DNA of 64,000 nucleotides from CAZCTC01 sp964501335 (GCA_964501335.1 CAZCTC010000018.1:1-64000); one strand, 5' to 3'. Positions 26,050-35,011 are shown, counted from the stretch's first letter. Made by a program: numbers and translations. The notes: a model not told the origin generated them from the sequence alone.

Positions 26050-27210
26050 ATGAAACGTTTTTCGATTCCGTTTTCCCTTTTGTTGATGGCCCTGGTAGCC
26101 GCTTGTACCACGCCGACAGCAGTCCCAACCCTCACAGAAATGCCGGCTACGGAAGTTCCATCCATTGAAACCGCTCCCCCAGCTATGCCAACCACCTTTC
26201 CTTCTACAGCCTCTGCTGATACATCCATCACCGTTACAGATGCCCTCAATCGCGACGTAAAACTCCCTGCTCAACCACATCGCATAGTCTTCACCGGCAA
26301 GGCGCTGTTCATGATCGTTGATGCAGCTTATCTTTTTCCCGGAGCGAGTGAAAAAATCGTAGCGCTGGGCAGCACCGCTCAGGGCACCGGGAATTTCATT
26401 CAATTGGTGGATAAAAATTACGACCAGAAGGCCGTCCTGGCAAAAGACGCCGGAGCTGAACAGATCGCCGCTTTACAACCCGATCTGGTGATTTTAAAAA
26501 GCTATCTCGCCGACAGTCTGGGAACTCCAATCGAAGCGCTGGGTATTCCTGTCGTCTATGTGGATTTTGAAACCCCGGCTCAATACAATCGCGATCTGGC
26601 GATTCTGGGAAAGGTTTTCGGGGATGAAACACGCACCACGGAAATCGCCGCTTACTATCAGGACAGAATGGATGCCCTCCAGGCAACGGTTAAAGATTTG
26701 CCCAAACCGCGCACGCTGCTGCTTTACTACAACGACAAAGACGGGAATGTAGCCTTTAATGTCCCGCCCATGAATTGGATCCAAACCCAGATGGTCGAAA
26801 TGGCCGGCGGCGAACCGGTCTGGGCCGACGCCAATCCAGCCGGCAGCTGGACTCAGGTAACGCTGGAACAGATCGCCGCCTGGGATCCGGATCAGATTTA
26901 CCTGGTTGCCTATTCCACCGATCCCGAAAAAGTAGTCGAAGGGTTGAAAGCCGATGCCAGTTGGAAAAAACTCACGGCAGTTCAAAAAGGACAGCTCTAC
27001 GCTTTCGCCGGCGACCTGTACAGCTGGGATCAACCCGACCCTCGCTGGATTTTGGGTCTGACCTGGCTGACCGGCAAAATCCATCCCGAAGCTCTGCCCG
27101 CCCTGGATATGGTAACCGAAACCAAAACGTTCTACAGCACCCTCTACGGATTAGACGAGGCCTTCTTTGAGAAATCCATTCATCCCACGTTCAAAGGCGA
27201 TTTACCCTAA
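26050..27210 (+). CDS. Iron-siderophore/metal ABC substrate-binding lipoprotein
   Basis: A 386-residue lipoprotein with a signal peptide and lipobox LVAAC (Cys about residue 19), then a Pro/Thr-rich linker. The periplasmic-binding-protein type III fold starts at TVTDALNRDVKLPAQPHRIV and has the two lobes joined by a helix (YYQDRMDALQATVKDL). EQIAAWDPDQIYLVAY is the BtuF/FhuD-class signature. AAGGAG lies 7 nt before the ATG. It is followed by a permease and an ATPase. Confidence 0.9.
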   Translation: MKRFSIPFSLLLMALVAACTTPTAVPTLTEMPATEVPSIETAPPAMPTTFPSTASADTSITVTDALNRDVKLPAQPHRIVFTGKALFMIVDAAYLFPGASEKIVALGSTAQGTGNFIQLVDKNYDQKAVLAKDAGAEQIAALQPDLVILKSYLADSLGTPIEALGIPVVYVDFETPAQYNRDLAILGKVFGDETRTTEIAAYYQDRMDALQATVKDLPKPRTLLLYYNDKDGNVAFNVPPMNWIQTQMVEMAGGEPVWADANPAGSWTQVTLEQIAAWDPDQIYLVAYSTDPEKVVEGLKADASWKKLTAVQKGQLYAFAGDLYSWDQPDPRWILGLTWLTGKIHPEALPALDMVTETKTFYSTLYGLDEAFFEKSIHPTFKGDLP

Positions 27211-28234
27211 ACCGGCCCCGGCGACCGCTGACTCCACCTCTCTACAACGCCGGGATCGATGGCTCTGGCTCCTGGGAGGTGGAGCCCTTCTTGTGTTTAT
27301 TTTCTCTCTGCTGCTGGGTCGCTATCCGGCGCCGGGATTGCTCTCTCCCACAGTCCTGACGGAAGATGAATTGGGATTAAGACTGCTGCTCTACCTGCGC
27401 CTGCCGCGGCTGCTGACCGCCTTCCTGCTGGGAGTCACCCTGGCCGGCGCCGGGATGACCTTTCAACTGATCTTCAACAATCCACTGGTCGAACCCGGCT
27501 TTCTGGGAGTTTCTCAAGGAGCGGCCTTTGGCGCCGCCTTCGCCATCATTTTTCTCAGGGGATCACCCCTTTTACTTCAAACCTCGGCGATGGCCTTTGC
27601 CCTGCTCGGCCTGGGACTTTCCAACATCATCGCCCATCGGTTGCATTACGGCGGCTGGATCTTACGATTGGTTCTATCCGGAATCGCAATCTCAGCTCTC
27701 TTTTCATCAGGGTTGGGCATCCTCAAATATCTGGCCGATCCTCTGAGCCAGCTACCGGTCATCACCTTCTGGCTGCTGGGCGGATTGGCCAATATCACCT
27801 GGGATAAACTGCTAAGCATCCTTCCCGTTACCCTGAGCGGACTGGCCATCATCTACATCTATCGCTGGCAGCTCAACCTGCTCTCTCTCAATGAAGAAAT
27901 CACGCATTCCCTGGGGCTGTCGCCGGTGAAAGAACGCCGGCTGTTAATCGTCGCTGCCGTCCTGCCAACCGCCAGTCTGGTCGCTGTAAGCGGGATGGTC
28001 GGCTGGATAGGTCTGATTATGCCGCATATCGCCCGCCGCCTTTTTCAAACTGATACCCGCTTCAGTTTGCCCGCCGCCATGCTGTTGGGCGGCATCTTTA
28101 CTATGATCTGCGACGATCTGGCGCGAACCTTACTGGCCGGGGAAATCCCGCTGGGAATTTTCACTTCGCTGTTTGGAGCCCTGATCTTTTTGCTCCTGAT
28201 GGCCTTTTTTCCACCCCATCTACGAGAACCATGA
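27167..28234 (+). CDS. FecCD-family ABC permease
   Basis: A hydrophobic permease with about 9-10 helices. Hallmarks are LRLPRLLTAFLLGVTLAGAG, NNPLVEPGFLGVSQGAAFGA (the coupling NPLxxPxxLG motif) and VAVSGMVGWIGLIMPHIARR. The start is uncertain. A TTG at 27167 overlaps the binding-protein gene by 44 nt, and no ATG occurs before the second helix; a GTG near 27293 would cut the first helix. The stop overlaps the ATPase start by 4 nt. Confidence 0.88.
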   Translation: MRNPFIPRSKAIYPKPAPATADSTSLQRRDRWLWLLGGGALLVFIFSLLLGRYPAPGLLSPTVLTEDELGLRLLLYLRLPRLLTAFLLGVTLAGAGMTFQLIFNNPLVEPGFLGVSQGAAFGAAFAIIFLRGSPLLLQTSAMAFALLGLGLSNIIAHRLHYGGWILRLVLSGIAISALFSSGLGILKYLADPLSQLPVITFWLLGGLANITWDKLLSILPVTLSGLAIIYIYRWQLNLLSLNEEITHSLGLSPVKERRLLIVAAVLPTASLVAVSGMVGWIGLIMPHIARRLFQTDTRFSLPAAMLLGGIFTMICDDLARTLLAGEIPLGIFTSLFGALIFLLLMAFFPPHLREP

Positions 28235-29037
28235 ACAGTCCACTTTCATTTCACAACGTTAGTTTTGGCTACCACCGAACGCGCCCGCTCTTGCAAGATG
28301 CCAGTTTTGAACTGCAGGCAGGACGAATCACCATCATCCTGGGTCCTAACGGCATCGGCAAAACCACACTGCTTTATCTGACGCTGGGCTGGTTTATCCC
28401 CTGGAAAGGAGAAATTCGCCTGGCAGGAAAACCCCTGGCATCGCTGCCGCCTCGTGTTCGGGGAAAACAGATGGCCCTCGTCCCTCAAACGGAACATACC
28501 CCCTTCGATTACACAGTTTTGGAATATATACTTCTGGGACGCGCCCCTTACTTACCTGCTCTGGGAATGCCCACGGCGCTCGATTACGAAGTCGCCTTTC
28601 ATGCACTGGAACAGGTAGGATTGCACACTCAAATGGAACATGCCGTGCCGCAATTAAGCGGCGGGGAACGCCAGCTCATGCTCCTGGCCCGGGCCATCAC
28701 GCAGCTGACACCAGCCTCTACACCCGGAGCGGCCGATCTTCCTTCGCGACTGCTGTTGCTGGATGAACCCACAGCCCACCTCGACCTGAACAACAAAGCC
28801 CGACTCATTGAGATTGTGCGCGACCTGCGCCGCCAGGGAGTCACAATCCTGATGAGTACACACGAACCTGATGTCGCGCTCGCCGTAGCCGATAATATTC
28901 TGGCCTTTGAGCCCGGCGTTCCCCTCCAGTTTGGATCAACTGAAGAAATCTTTACCTCCGAAACACTCAGCCGGATCTACCATCTTCCCATCCGCCTGAT
29001 CCAAATCGACGGACGGAAACAAGTATTGTGGACCTGA
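28231..29037 (+). CDS. FecE/BtuD-type ABC ATPase
   Basis: A 268-residue ATPase with Walker A GPNGIGKTTL (about residues 37-46), Q-loop VPQTEHTPFDYTVLEYILLG, signature QLSGGERQLMLLARAI, Walker B LLLLDEPTAHLD and H-loop STHEPD. It energises uptake of iron-siderophore, cobalamin or haem. A 13-residue insert (TPASTPGAADLPS) between signature and Walker B is unusual. It is the last gene of the operon. Confidence 0.92.
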   Translation: MNSPLSFHNVSFGYHRTRPLLQDASFELQAGRITIILGPNGIGKTTLLYLTLGWFIPWKGEIRLAGKPLASLPPRVRGKQMALVPQTEHTPFDYTVLEYILLGRAPYLPALGMPTALDYEVAFHALEQVGLHTQMEHAVPQLSGGERQLMLLARAITQLTPASTPGAADLPSRLLLLDEPTAHLDLNNKARLIEIVRDLRRQGVTILMSTHEPDVALAVADNILAFEPGVPLQFGSTEEIFTSETLSRIYHLPIRLIQIDGRKQVLWT

Positions 29038-29090
29038 GTTTTCATCCTTCGGAACCCGCAAAGACTCCTATCCTGCAAGATAACCCCACC

Positions 29091-29116
29091 TATCTATTGA
29101 CAATAGATAATATACT
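29091..29116. promoter_or_regulatory. TATCTATTG palindrome with collapsed promoter
   Basis: tatctattg-a-caatagata (29091-29109) is a 9-bp-armed palindrome containing TTGACA (29097-29102), with TATACT at 29111-29116 only 8 bp later. The promoter at 34969-34996 has the same ctattgacaat and atagataatatact words but a full 16-bp spacer. This looks like the same element after loss of 8 bp. Confidence 0.5.
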
Positions 29117-29223
29117 AAGGCAAAGATTAGACATGATGGCACCGAAGGAAAGGAGACGAGCAGGGAAGATGAATAGTCAATTCCGATATCTCTCTGATTG
29201 ACTTTACACTCCCCCCTTTTCCT

Positions 29224-29278
29224 CTTCACACAAGCCGCTGCAAACCTTCACCAAATCTTCACACAGCCCCCATACAAT
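29224..29278 (+). promoter_or_regulatory. Response-regulator-type promoter (CTTCAC direct repeats)
   Basis: CTTCAC occurs at 29224, 29246 and 29257 (spacing 22 and 11 bp, that is, the same helix face). TACAAT follows at 29273-29278, 10 bp after the last repeat. This is the form of a PhoB/OmpR-class activated promoter with direct repeats in place of a -35. The leader that follows has a hairpin with outer stem ccggtaag/cttaccgg (about 29314-29342). The rest of the 355-nt gap (29038-29392) shows no gene beyond a doubtful 22-codon ORF at about 29133. Confidence 0.5.
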
Positions 29279-29392
29279 TAAAACGTTCAAACAAAAAAAT
29301 AAGAGGTTAAAACCGGTAAGGGGTTCTCGGGAACTTACCGGAAATAGAGGCTACCTCAATCCATTTCATTTTCATTACAGGAGAAAATAACC

Positions 29393-30121
29393 ATGAACGC
29401 CAAATTGTTGACCTGCGGAATCAGTCTGTTCTTGATCGCCGGATTGCTAGGTGGGGCCGTGTTGCCCTGGCTGACGCCGACTCTGGTAGCTGCCGGCTCC
29501 ATCGTCCCCGGAACCGGCTACAGCGGAGGACCTACCATTCGCCCCACCCCTGTACCGATCACTTCTCTGACGGAAGCCGAAATTGCCGGCCTGCGTTACA
29601 TGCGGGAGGAAGAAAAACTGGCCCATGATGTCTACCTGGCCCTCTATCAAACCTGGAACCTGCCGACCTTTCAAAATATCGCGGCCAGCGAACAAACTCA
29701 CACCGACACGCTCAAAGCGCTGCTGTTGCGGTACAAAATAAGCGATCCGACCGCCGAATTGGCCCCGGGAGTTTTCAGCAATCCGACCTTGCAGAAACTG
29801 TACAATCAACTGGTCGCTCAAGGCCGGACTTCCCTGGCCGAAGCGCTTAAAGTGGGGGCTTTGATCGAAGAAACCGACATCCGGGATCTGGACCTGCACA
29901 TCGCCGAAACGACCCACAACGACCTGAAAACCGCCTATCAAAATTTGCGGCAGGGATCGGCCAACCACCTCCGCGCTTTTGTCTCGGCCTGGGAACGGCA
30001 AACCGGCCAGACCTACCAACCGCAGGTTCTGAGTGCGGCTGCTTATCAGGCAATCATGGCCGGCACTTCAGGCGGCGGGAGAGGAGGACCCGGACAAGGA
30101 GGCGGCGGCAATCGACCCTAG
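29393..30121 (+). CDS. DUF2202 ferritin-like secreted protein
   Basis: A 242-residue protein with a signal peptide (hydrophobic residues 8-33). A DUF2202 four-helix domain follows from TEAEIAGLRYMREEEKLAHDVYLALY (shown here in part), with EExxxxH-like acidic and His residues at EEEKLAH, SEQTHTD, EETDIRDLDLHIAETTHND and NHLRAFV. These match the di-metal ligands expected of a ferritin-like fold. The tail is Gly-rich (GGGRGGPGQGGGG). The function of the family is not established. A CTTCAC-repeat promoter lies upstream, suggesting control by a two-component system. Confidence 0.85.
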   Translation: MNAKLLTCGISLFLIAGLLGGAVLPWLTPTLVAAGSIVPGTGYSGGPTIRPTPVPITSLTEAEIAGLRYMREEEKLAHDVYLALYQTWNLPTFQNIAASEQTHTDTLKALLLRYKISDPTAELAPGVFSNPTLQKLYNQLVAQGRTSLAEALKVGALIEETDIRDLDLHIAETTHNDLKTAYQNLRQGSANHLRAFVSAWERQTGQTYQPQVLSAAAYQAIMAGTSGGGRGGPGQGGGGNRP

Positions 30122-30181
30122 TCATTTAGAAAATCTGTTATCCTCAGGCGCGGGTTGTGAATCACAACCCGCGCCTGATAC

Positions 30182-31060
30182 TCAATTCCAGTCGAACTGA
30201 TTGAACTGCCCAAACATCCGCATTGCCGGAGTGAAAAACTTCTGACGGTGATAGACCAAATTGAACTTGCGCTTCAAAGCGATCCCCTCTACCGTCAAGG
30301 GCACAAGCTTGCCCCGTTGGATTTCTTCCGTCACCGAGATCCGGGAAACCATCCCCACTCCCAGATTCGCCATCACCCCATGCTTGAGCGCTTCAATATT
30401 GTTATACACCCCGGCAACTTTCCATCGGAGATTGGCCGACTGCAAAGCCTGTTCAAAAATAGCCTCAGTTCCGCTCCCCGGCTCGCGAACAATGAAAGCA
30501 TACTCCACCAGTTTCTGCACCTCAATGGTTCCCCGGGAAGCCAGCGGATGTTGCGGGGCGGCAATAAAAACCAACTCATCATCACAATAGACTTTTTCAA
30601 TAAGATGGGGAGAAGAAATCGGGCCTTCGACCAACCCGAAATCCAGTTGATCTTCCAACAATAACGTCTCAATTACGCGAGTGTTATCCACACGGGTAAA
30701 GACCTCTATCTTCGGGAGCTGCGGCTGAAATTTTGCCACCAGACCCGGCAGCAAATAAGTGCCGATAGTCAGGCTGGCCCCGATCCGTAACCATCCCCCC
30801 TGTCCCAAATCGCCCAGTTCCTGCCGGGCCTGTTCCGACAGATTCAAAATATGCCGGGCATAAGAACAGAGCCGCTTTCCCGCCGCCGTGATATACAAAC
30901 GATGATTCAAACGCTCAAATAACCGCACTCCATAATATTTTTCAAGCTCCATAATCGCCTGACTGACCGAAGGCTGAGCCATATAAAGCGCTTTGGCTGC
31001 TTGAGTGATGCTCTCAGTCTCACAAACTGTCAGAAAGATTTTTAGATGCCGAATGTTCAT
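30182..31060 (-). CDS. LysR-family transcriptional regulator
   Basis: A 292-residue LysR regulator with winged HTH at residues 1-60 (LKIFLTVCETESITQAAKAL, then QPSVSQAIMELEKYYG) and a periplasmic-binding-like effector domain from about residue 90. It is divergent from the SLC13 transporter gene, which is its likely target. A 16-bp dyad ATAGGT-aatc-ACCTAT overlaps its start codon and may be the autoregulatory site. The effector is unknown; CysB/CbbR-like regulators are the nearest in style. Confidence 0.9.
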   Translation of the reverse strand: MNIRHLKIFLTVCETESITQAAKALYMAQPSVSQAIMELEKYYGVRLFERLNHRLYITAAGKRLCSYARHILNLSEQARQELGDLGQGGWLRIGASLTIGTYLLPGLVAKFQPQLPKIEVFTRVDNTRVIETLLLEDQLDFGLVEGPISSPHLIEKVYCDDELVFIAAPQHPLASRGTIEVQKLVEYAFIVREPGSGTEAIFEQALQSANLRWKVAGVYNNIEALKHGVMANLGVGMVSRISVTEEIQRGKLVPLTVEGIALKRKFNLVYHRQKFFTPAMRMFGQFNQFDWN

Positions 31061-31074
31061 AGGTAATCACCTAT
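31059..31074. promoter_or_regulatory. Dyad in the lysR/SLC13 divergent promoter region
   Basis: ATAGGT AATC ACCTAT (31059-31074) is a perfect 6-bp-armed dyad across the lysR start codon, in the 74-nt gap between divergent genes. A LysR site is plausible but its T-N11-A spacing is not matched. Confidence 0.35.
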
Positions 31075-31134
31075 CACAGCGATAAGATAATACTATTTTA
31101 CAAATGGATTGGAATTTAGTATAGTTGGAAGGCT

Positions 31135-32997
31135 ATGCATCCCTACCTCGGAGCCGAAATGCAACTTAATCAATGGATTCTCATCGCCCTTCTGGTTATC
31201 CCCCTTACATTGATAGTTACCAACCGCCTGCGCATGGATCTGGCCGCACTCCTCATGGCCATTCTGTTGGGCATTCTCCAGTTCATCGGTCTGGAAATGA
31301 TCGGGCCCGCTCAAACCCCGCAAAATGCCGTCAAAGCCATTTCCGGCTTCAGCCAACCGGTGGTCGTCACTCTGATTTCTCTCTTCATCTTCACCAAAGG
31401 ATTGGATAAAAGCGGCATCACCCGCTGGCTCGCCCATAAAATTATTCTCCTGGCCGGCAAAAACCCCAACCGCATGATCGCTTTGTTTGCCGCAACCACC
31501 GCCTTCCTGTCCCTCTTTATGAACAATCTGGCAGCCGGCGCTCTGATTCTTCCCAGCGCAATGGAAGCCTCGCGAAGAACCGGAATTAAACCCAGTAAAC
31601 TGTTGATTCCCGTTGCCTACGGCAGTCTTTTAGGCGGCTCAGCCACCTATTTCACGACAGCCAATATCATCATGAGCGATTTGCTCCGCATCGCCCAACC
31701 GCCGCAAGCGCCGCTCCATATCCTGGACTTTACGCCGACCGGCGGCTTGATTGCGCTGGCCGGAATTCTTTTCTTTTGGCTCCTGGGAAACAAATTGTTA
31801 CCGGATCGCCAGCCCGCTCCCGAACAGTCCATCGCGCGCTTAACCGGAAGCGAAATGGAAAATCTCTACCAGATCGGGGAACGCCTGTGGAAAGCACAAC
31901 TGAAACCCAATTCCCCGGTCATCGGACGGCGGCTCTCCGACACCAATATCGGCAAAAAATGGGGAATTACCGTGGCCGCCATCCAACGGGGGCCGGAAAA
32001 TCTCCTCATCCCTTCAGACGATCAACATCTCCAAACCCGGGATGAGCTCCTGCTGGTCGGTCGCCAGGAAAAAGTAGCCCAACTACAAGACCTGGGAATC
32101 GAAATCTGCCCCTTAGAAAAAAGAAGCTATTTGAGTTCCCACGGCATGACCATTGCCGAAGCTATCCTGGCCCCCCACTCCAGTTGGGTCGGAAAAACGC
32201 TCAAATCGCTTGAATTTCGCCGCCAGTTTGGCTTAACGGCACTCGCTTTGAAACGCCTCAACCGCAACTATCGCACAGATATCGGCAACATTCCCCTGGC
32301 CATGGGCGATTCCCTGTTGGTATTGGGTTCAGCCAATCGCATCCGGGCTCTTCAAAGACAACAGGAAATTCTGATCATCGAAGCCAATCCCAACGATCAG
32401 CCGGTCGACAAAAAAGAGGCTACTTTCATGATTGGAGTTACACTGGCTGCGATCGCCGCTTCCATCGCCGGCGTTCCGGTTTATTTAAGTTTCCTGACCG
32501 GCGCCATTTTAATTCTGCTGCTGAAACTCATCTCAATGGAAGAAGCCTATCAATCGATCGAATGGCAGGCTATCTTTCTGATCGCCGGGATGTATACCGT
32601 CGGCCTGGCCATGGTTCAAACCGGGCTGGCCGGCATCCTGGGACAGGGATTGCTGACCTTAATCAGCCCTCTGGGTCCCCTGGGGCTGGCGGGAGGGGCC
32701 TATCTGCTCACCGCCATCCTGACTCAATTCATGGGCGGGCAGGTTTCCGCACTGGTAACCGGGCCGGTCATGATCAGCGCCGCCCTCAATATCGGCGCCA
32801 ATCCCCAGGCCGTCGCCGTCGCCACCGCCATCGGTTGTTCGGCCTCCTTCTTTACCCCCATGGCCCATCCGGTCAACATTCTCATGGTTGCCCCGGCCAA
32901 CTATAAATTCAGCGATTTTTTCCAGGTGGGTTGGTTGCTGACGATCGTCAGTTTCATCATGCTGTTAATCGGCTTGATTTTCTTCTGGCACCTCTAA
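31135..32997 (+). CDS. SLC13/DASS-type anion transporter with two RCK_C domains
   Basis: A 620-residue membrane protein. Helices occupy about residues 10-210. Two RCK_C domains lie between the membrane halves at about 245-330 (WGITVAAIQRGPENLLIPSD) and 335-420 (FGLTALALKRLNRNYRTDIG). The second set of helices fills 430-620. It has the signatures NNLAAGALILPSAMEASRR in the first half and SCSASFFTPMAHPVNILMV-like Ser/Pro motifs in the second (GCSASFFTPMAHP). Substrates of the family are sulfate, di- or tricarboxylates. An alternative start is the ATG at 31159. It is probably controlled by the divergent LysR. Confidence 0.88.
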   Translation: MHPYLGAEMQLNQWILIALLVIPLTLIVTNRLRMDLAALLMAILLGILQFIGLEMIGPAQTPQNAVKAISGFSQPVVVTLISLFIFTKGLDKSGITRWLAHKIILLAGKNPNRMIALFAATTAFLSLFMNNLAAGALILPSAMEASRRTGIKPSKLLIPVAYGSLLGGSATYFTTANIIMSDLLRIAQPPQAPLHILDFTPTGGLIALAGILFFWLLGNKLLPDRQPAPEQSIARLTGSEMENLYQIGERLWKAQLKPNSPVIGRRLSDTNIGKKWGITVAAIQRGPENLLIPSDDQHLQTRDELLLVGRQEKVAQLQDLGIEICPLEKRSYLSSHGMTIAEAILAPHSSWVGKTLKSLEFRRQFGLTALALKRLNRNYRTDIGNIPLAMGDSLLVLGSANRIRALQRQQEILIIEANPNDQPVDKKEATFMIGVTLAAIAASIAGVPVYLSFLTGAILILLLKLISMEEAYQSIEWQAIFLIAGMYTVGLAMVQTGLAGILGQGLLTLISPLGPLGLAGGAYLLTAILTQFMGGQVSALVTGPVMISAALNIGANPQAVAVATAIGCSASFFTPMAHPVNILMVAPANYKFSDFFQVGWLLTIVSFIMLLIGLIFFWHL

Positions 32998-33021
32998 TCT
33001 ACCCAACGAAAGGAATTCTTC

Positions 33022-33876
33022 GTGCTGAGCACTATTCAAATCGGCCCCCTGACGCTGCATTTTTACGGCGTCGTCATTATGGCAGGTGTCGTCATCGCCA
33101 CCTATCTGGCCCAACGGGAAGCTCAACGCTATCAGCAAGACGGCAACCTGGTATGGGATTTGCTCTTCTGGGCCCTCATTGCCGGTGTCATCGGAGCGCG
33201 CCTCTGGCATATCCTCACCCCCATGCCGGATCTCGTGGCCCGGGGCACCACGCCGCTCTATTATCTGACGCATCCCCTCGAGGCCCTCGCCGTTTGGAAC
33301 GGAGGATTGGGAATCCTGGGAGCCGTCATGGGAGGAGTCCTGGCGCTCTTTTGGTTTGCCCGCCGCCATCAACTCCCTTTTCTCACCTGGCTGGATCTGC
33401 TTTCGCCATCCCTGGCTCTGGGCCAGGCCATCGGACGTTGGGGGAATTTTTTCAATCAGGAACTCTACGGTGCTCCGACCAACCTGCCCTGGGCTCTTTA
33501 CATCGATCCGCAACATCGCTATGCCAGCTATGCCGATATAGCCTACTACCATCCTTTATTTCTTTATGAATCGCTCGGGAACCTGCTCAATATGATTCTG
33601 TTGCTGTGGCTCTCCCGCCGCATGAAAAACAGCCTTCATCCCGGCGACCTTTTCCTGATCTATTTAATCGCCTATCCTACGGAACGTTTCCTGTTGGAAT
33701 TTTTGCGTCTGGACGCTTCTACGGTAGGCGGAATCAACATCAATCAAATCACCATGGGCATCATTGCCCTGATCGCCCTGCTGACCCTCCTGGGGCGACA
33801 TCTGTTTCCCCAAATCATCCCCCCAACTACTTCCGACCGTTCAAGCATCAACCTGAACAAGGAGCAGAACCAATGA
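33022..33876 (+). CDS. lgt: Prolipoprotein diacylglyceryl transferase
   Basis: A 284-residue membrane enzyme that moves diacylglyceryl from phosphatidylglycerol to the lipobox cysteine of prolipoproteins. Hallmarks are HFYGVVIMAGVV near the N-terminus, WHILTPMPD, GGLGILGAVMGG and the Lgt signature GQAIGRWGNFFNQELYGAPT. The C-terminal helix carries ERFLLEFLRLD. The start is GTG with AAAGGA 9 nt upstream. Lipobox proteins such as the one at 26050 are its likely substrates. The next gene overlaps by 4 nt. Confidence 0.95.
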   Translation: MLSTIQIGPLTLHFYGVVIMAGVVIATYLAQREAQRYQQDGNLVWDLLFWALIAGVIGARLWHILTPMPDLVARGTTPLYYLTHPLEALAVWNGGLGILGAVMGGVLALFWFARRHQLPFLTWLDLLSPSLALGQAIGRWGNFFNQELYGAPTNLPWALYIDPQHRYASYADIAYYHPLFLYESLGNLLNMILLLWLSRRMKNSLHPGDLFLIYLIAYPTERFLLEFLRLDASTVGGININQITMGIIALIALLTLLGRHLFPQIIPPTTSDRSSINLNKEQNQ

Positions 33877-34427
33877 CCAATCTCTGGTTGATTCGACATG
33901 GAGAAACTGACTGGGATATAGAAGGCCGCTGGCAGGGACAGGCCGACATCCCTCTAAACGCCGCGGGGCGACTTCAAGCCCTCACCCTGGCCCAACAACT
34001 CCAGAGGATAAGCTTCTCAGCGATCTACACCAGCGATCTGATCCGGGCAGAAGAAACGGCAGCCGTACTGGCCCATCGAACCGGACTTCCTCTCCAACGG
34101 GATTCCCGGCTGCGGGAAATCGACCAGGGAAAATGGGAAGGATTGCGGCTTATCGAAATCGAAACTCATTATGCCCGCCTCTATCAACAACATCAAATCG
34201 ACCCTTTCTCGATAGCTCCACCCAACGGCGAGACCGCTGCCCAGGTTCTGGAACGCGTCGGTGCCGCAGTCCAGGACATCGTAAGACGTTATCCCAAGAA
34301 AGACATAGCCCTGGTAGGTCATGGATTTGTCTTCGCTCTACTGAAGCAACATTACGAAAGCTGGCCGAAGGAAATTTTATGGGATTTGATCCCGGCAACG
34401 TGCAAACCACAAGTGCTGTCTTTATAA
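33873..34427 (+). CDS. Histidine phosphatase (paralogue of the one at 16589)
   Basis: A 184-residue protein with LIRHGETDWDIEGRWQGQAD, REIDQGKWEG and LVGHGFVFALL, residue for residue close to 16589-17185 over the whole length. The ATG lies 9 nt after AAGGAG and overlaps the lgt stop (ATGA). Because the copies are so similar, a shared substrate or a recent duplication is likely; a link to Lgt is not expected from known biochemistry. Confidence 0.88.
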   Translation: MTNLWLIRHGETDWDIEGRWQGQADIPLNAAGRLQALTLAQQLQRISFSAIYTSDLIRAEETAAVLAHRTGLPLQRDSRLREIDQGKWEGLRLIEIETHYARLYQQHQIDPFSIAPPNGETAAQVLERVGAAVQDIVRRYPKKDIALVGHGFVFALLKQHYESWPKEILWDLIPATCKPQVLSL

Positions 34428-34452
34428 AGGCCGTTGGGTCCATAATATAACA

Positions 34453-34479
34453 TCGCGCTCTGCTTTCGGCAGAGCGCGA
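34453..34479. terminator. Bidirectional terminator
   Basis: tcgcgctctgc (34453-34463) pairs with gcagagcgcga (34469-34479) around tttcg, between convergent genes. Confidence 0.7.
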
Positions 34480-34542
34480 CGTTTAACGGGCAAATTACAT
34501 TCGTCAAAAATGCCGGCGCGAGGTAAAAGGGTCCGTCAGCAA

Positions 34543-34926
34543 TTAGCCGTGACCCTGCCCGTGTTCAACGCTTTCAGCACAGGCCGCCGCGCCGCTCAAC
34601 CCGCCGGCCAGATAACGGGCCAGGGTCTCTTGCACCGTCCCGCCGGCTCCGGTTGCCGGTTCGATGCCGTACTGCTGGAAAAAAGCCACCGCCCGGCCCC
34701 CCATTCCTCCGCTGATCATCACCTGGGCGCCCAGACTGTGAATGAATTCCGGAATCTGGCCCGGTTGATGCTGTTCGAGGTAAGGATTGGCAAAGCTTTC
34801 CACACTACAAACCATCGGCCCATCGACCTCGATCAACGTAAAATGGGAACAATGCCCGAAATGAGGACTGACCTCAGCCTCCAAGCCATCGGCACTCAAC
34901 GAAGCAACCGCAATACGAAGGCCCAT
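34543..34926 (-). CDS. NifX/NifB-family iron-molybdenum cluster-binding protein
   Basis: A 127-residue single-domain protein: MGLRIAVASLSADGLEAEVS, HFGHCSHFTLIEVD (the Cys/His pair is family-typical), GAQVMISGGMGGRAVAFF and a C-terminal domain ending in a His-containing tail EHGQGHG. Proteins of this family bind Fe-S/Mo-type clusters; outside nif operons they occur with Mrp/ParA-like proteins, but no such partner is near. AAAGGAGG lies 6 nt before the ATG. Confidence 0.85.
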   Translation of the reverse strand: MGLRIAVASLSADGLEAEVSPHFGHCSHFTLIEVDGPMVCSVESFANPYLEQHQPGQIPEFIHSLGAQVMISGGMGGRAVAFFQQYGIEPATGAGGTVQETLARYLAGGLSGAAACAESVEHGQGHG

Positions 34927-34968
34927 CGTACCTCCTTTTAAAAAACCAGATTTTCCAAATCGAACCTC

Positions 34969-34996
34969 AGTATATTATCTATTAACAAATTGTCAA
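34969..34996 (-). promoter_or_regulatory. Consensus promoter of the NifX-like gene
   Basis: On the minus strand: TTGACA (34991-34996), 16-bp spacer, TATACT (34969-34974). The spacer and -35 form the near-palindrome CTATTGACAA-x-TTGTTAATAG, a likely operator. The same words occur at 29091-29116. Confidence 0.75.
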
Positions 34997-35011
34997 TAGA
35001 ATACTTCGCGC

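Noticed and set aside
29133..29201. 22-codon ORF before the DUF2202 gene
   Set aside because: Too short, no second copy, no clear ribosome site, and separated from the next gene by a promoter.
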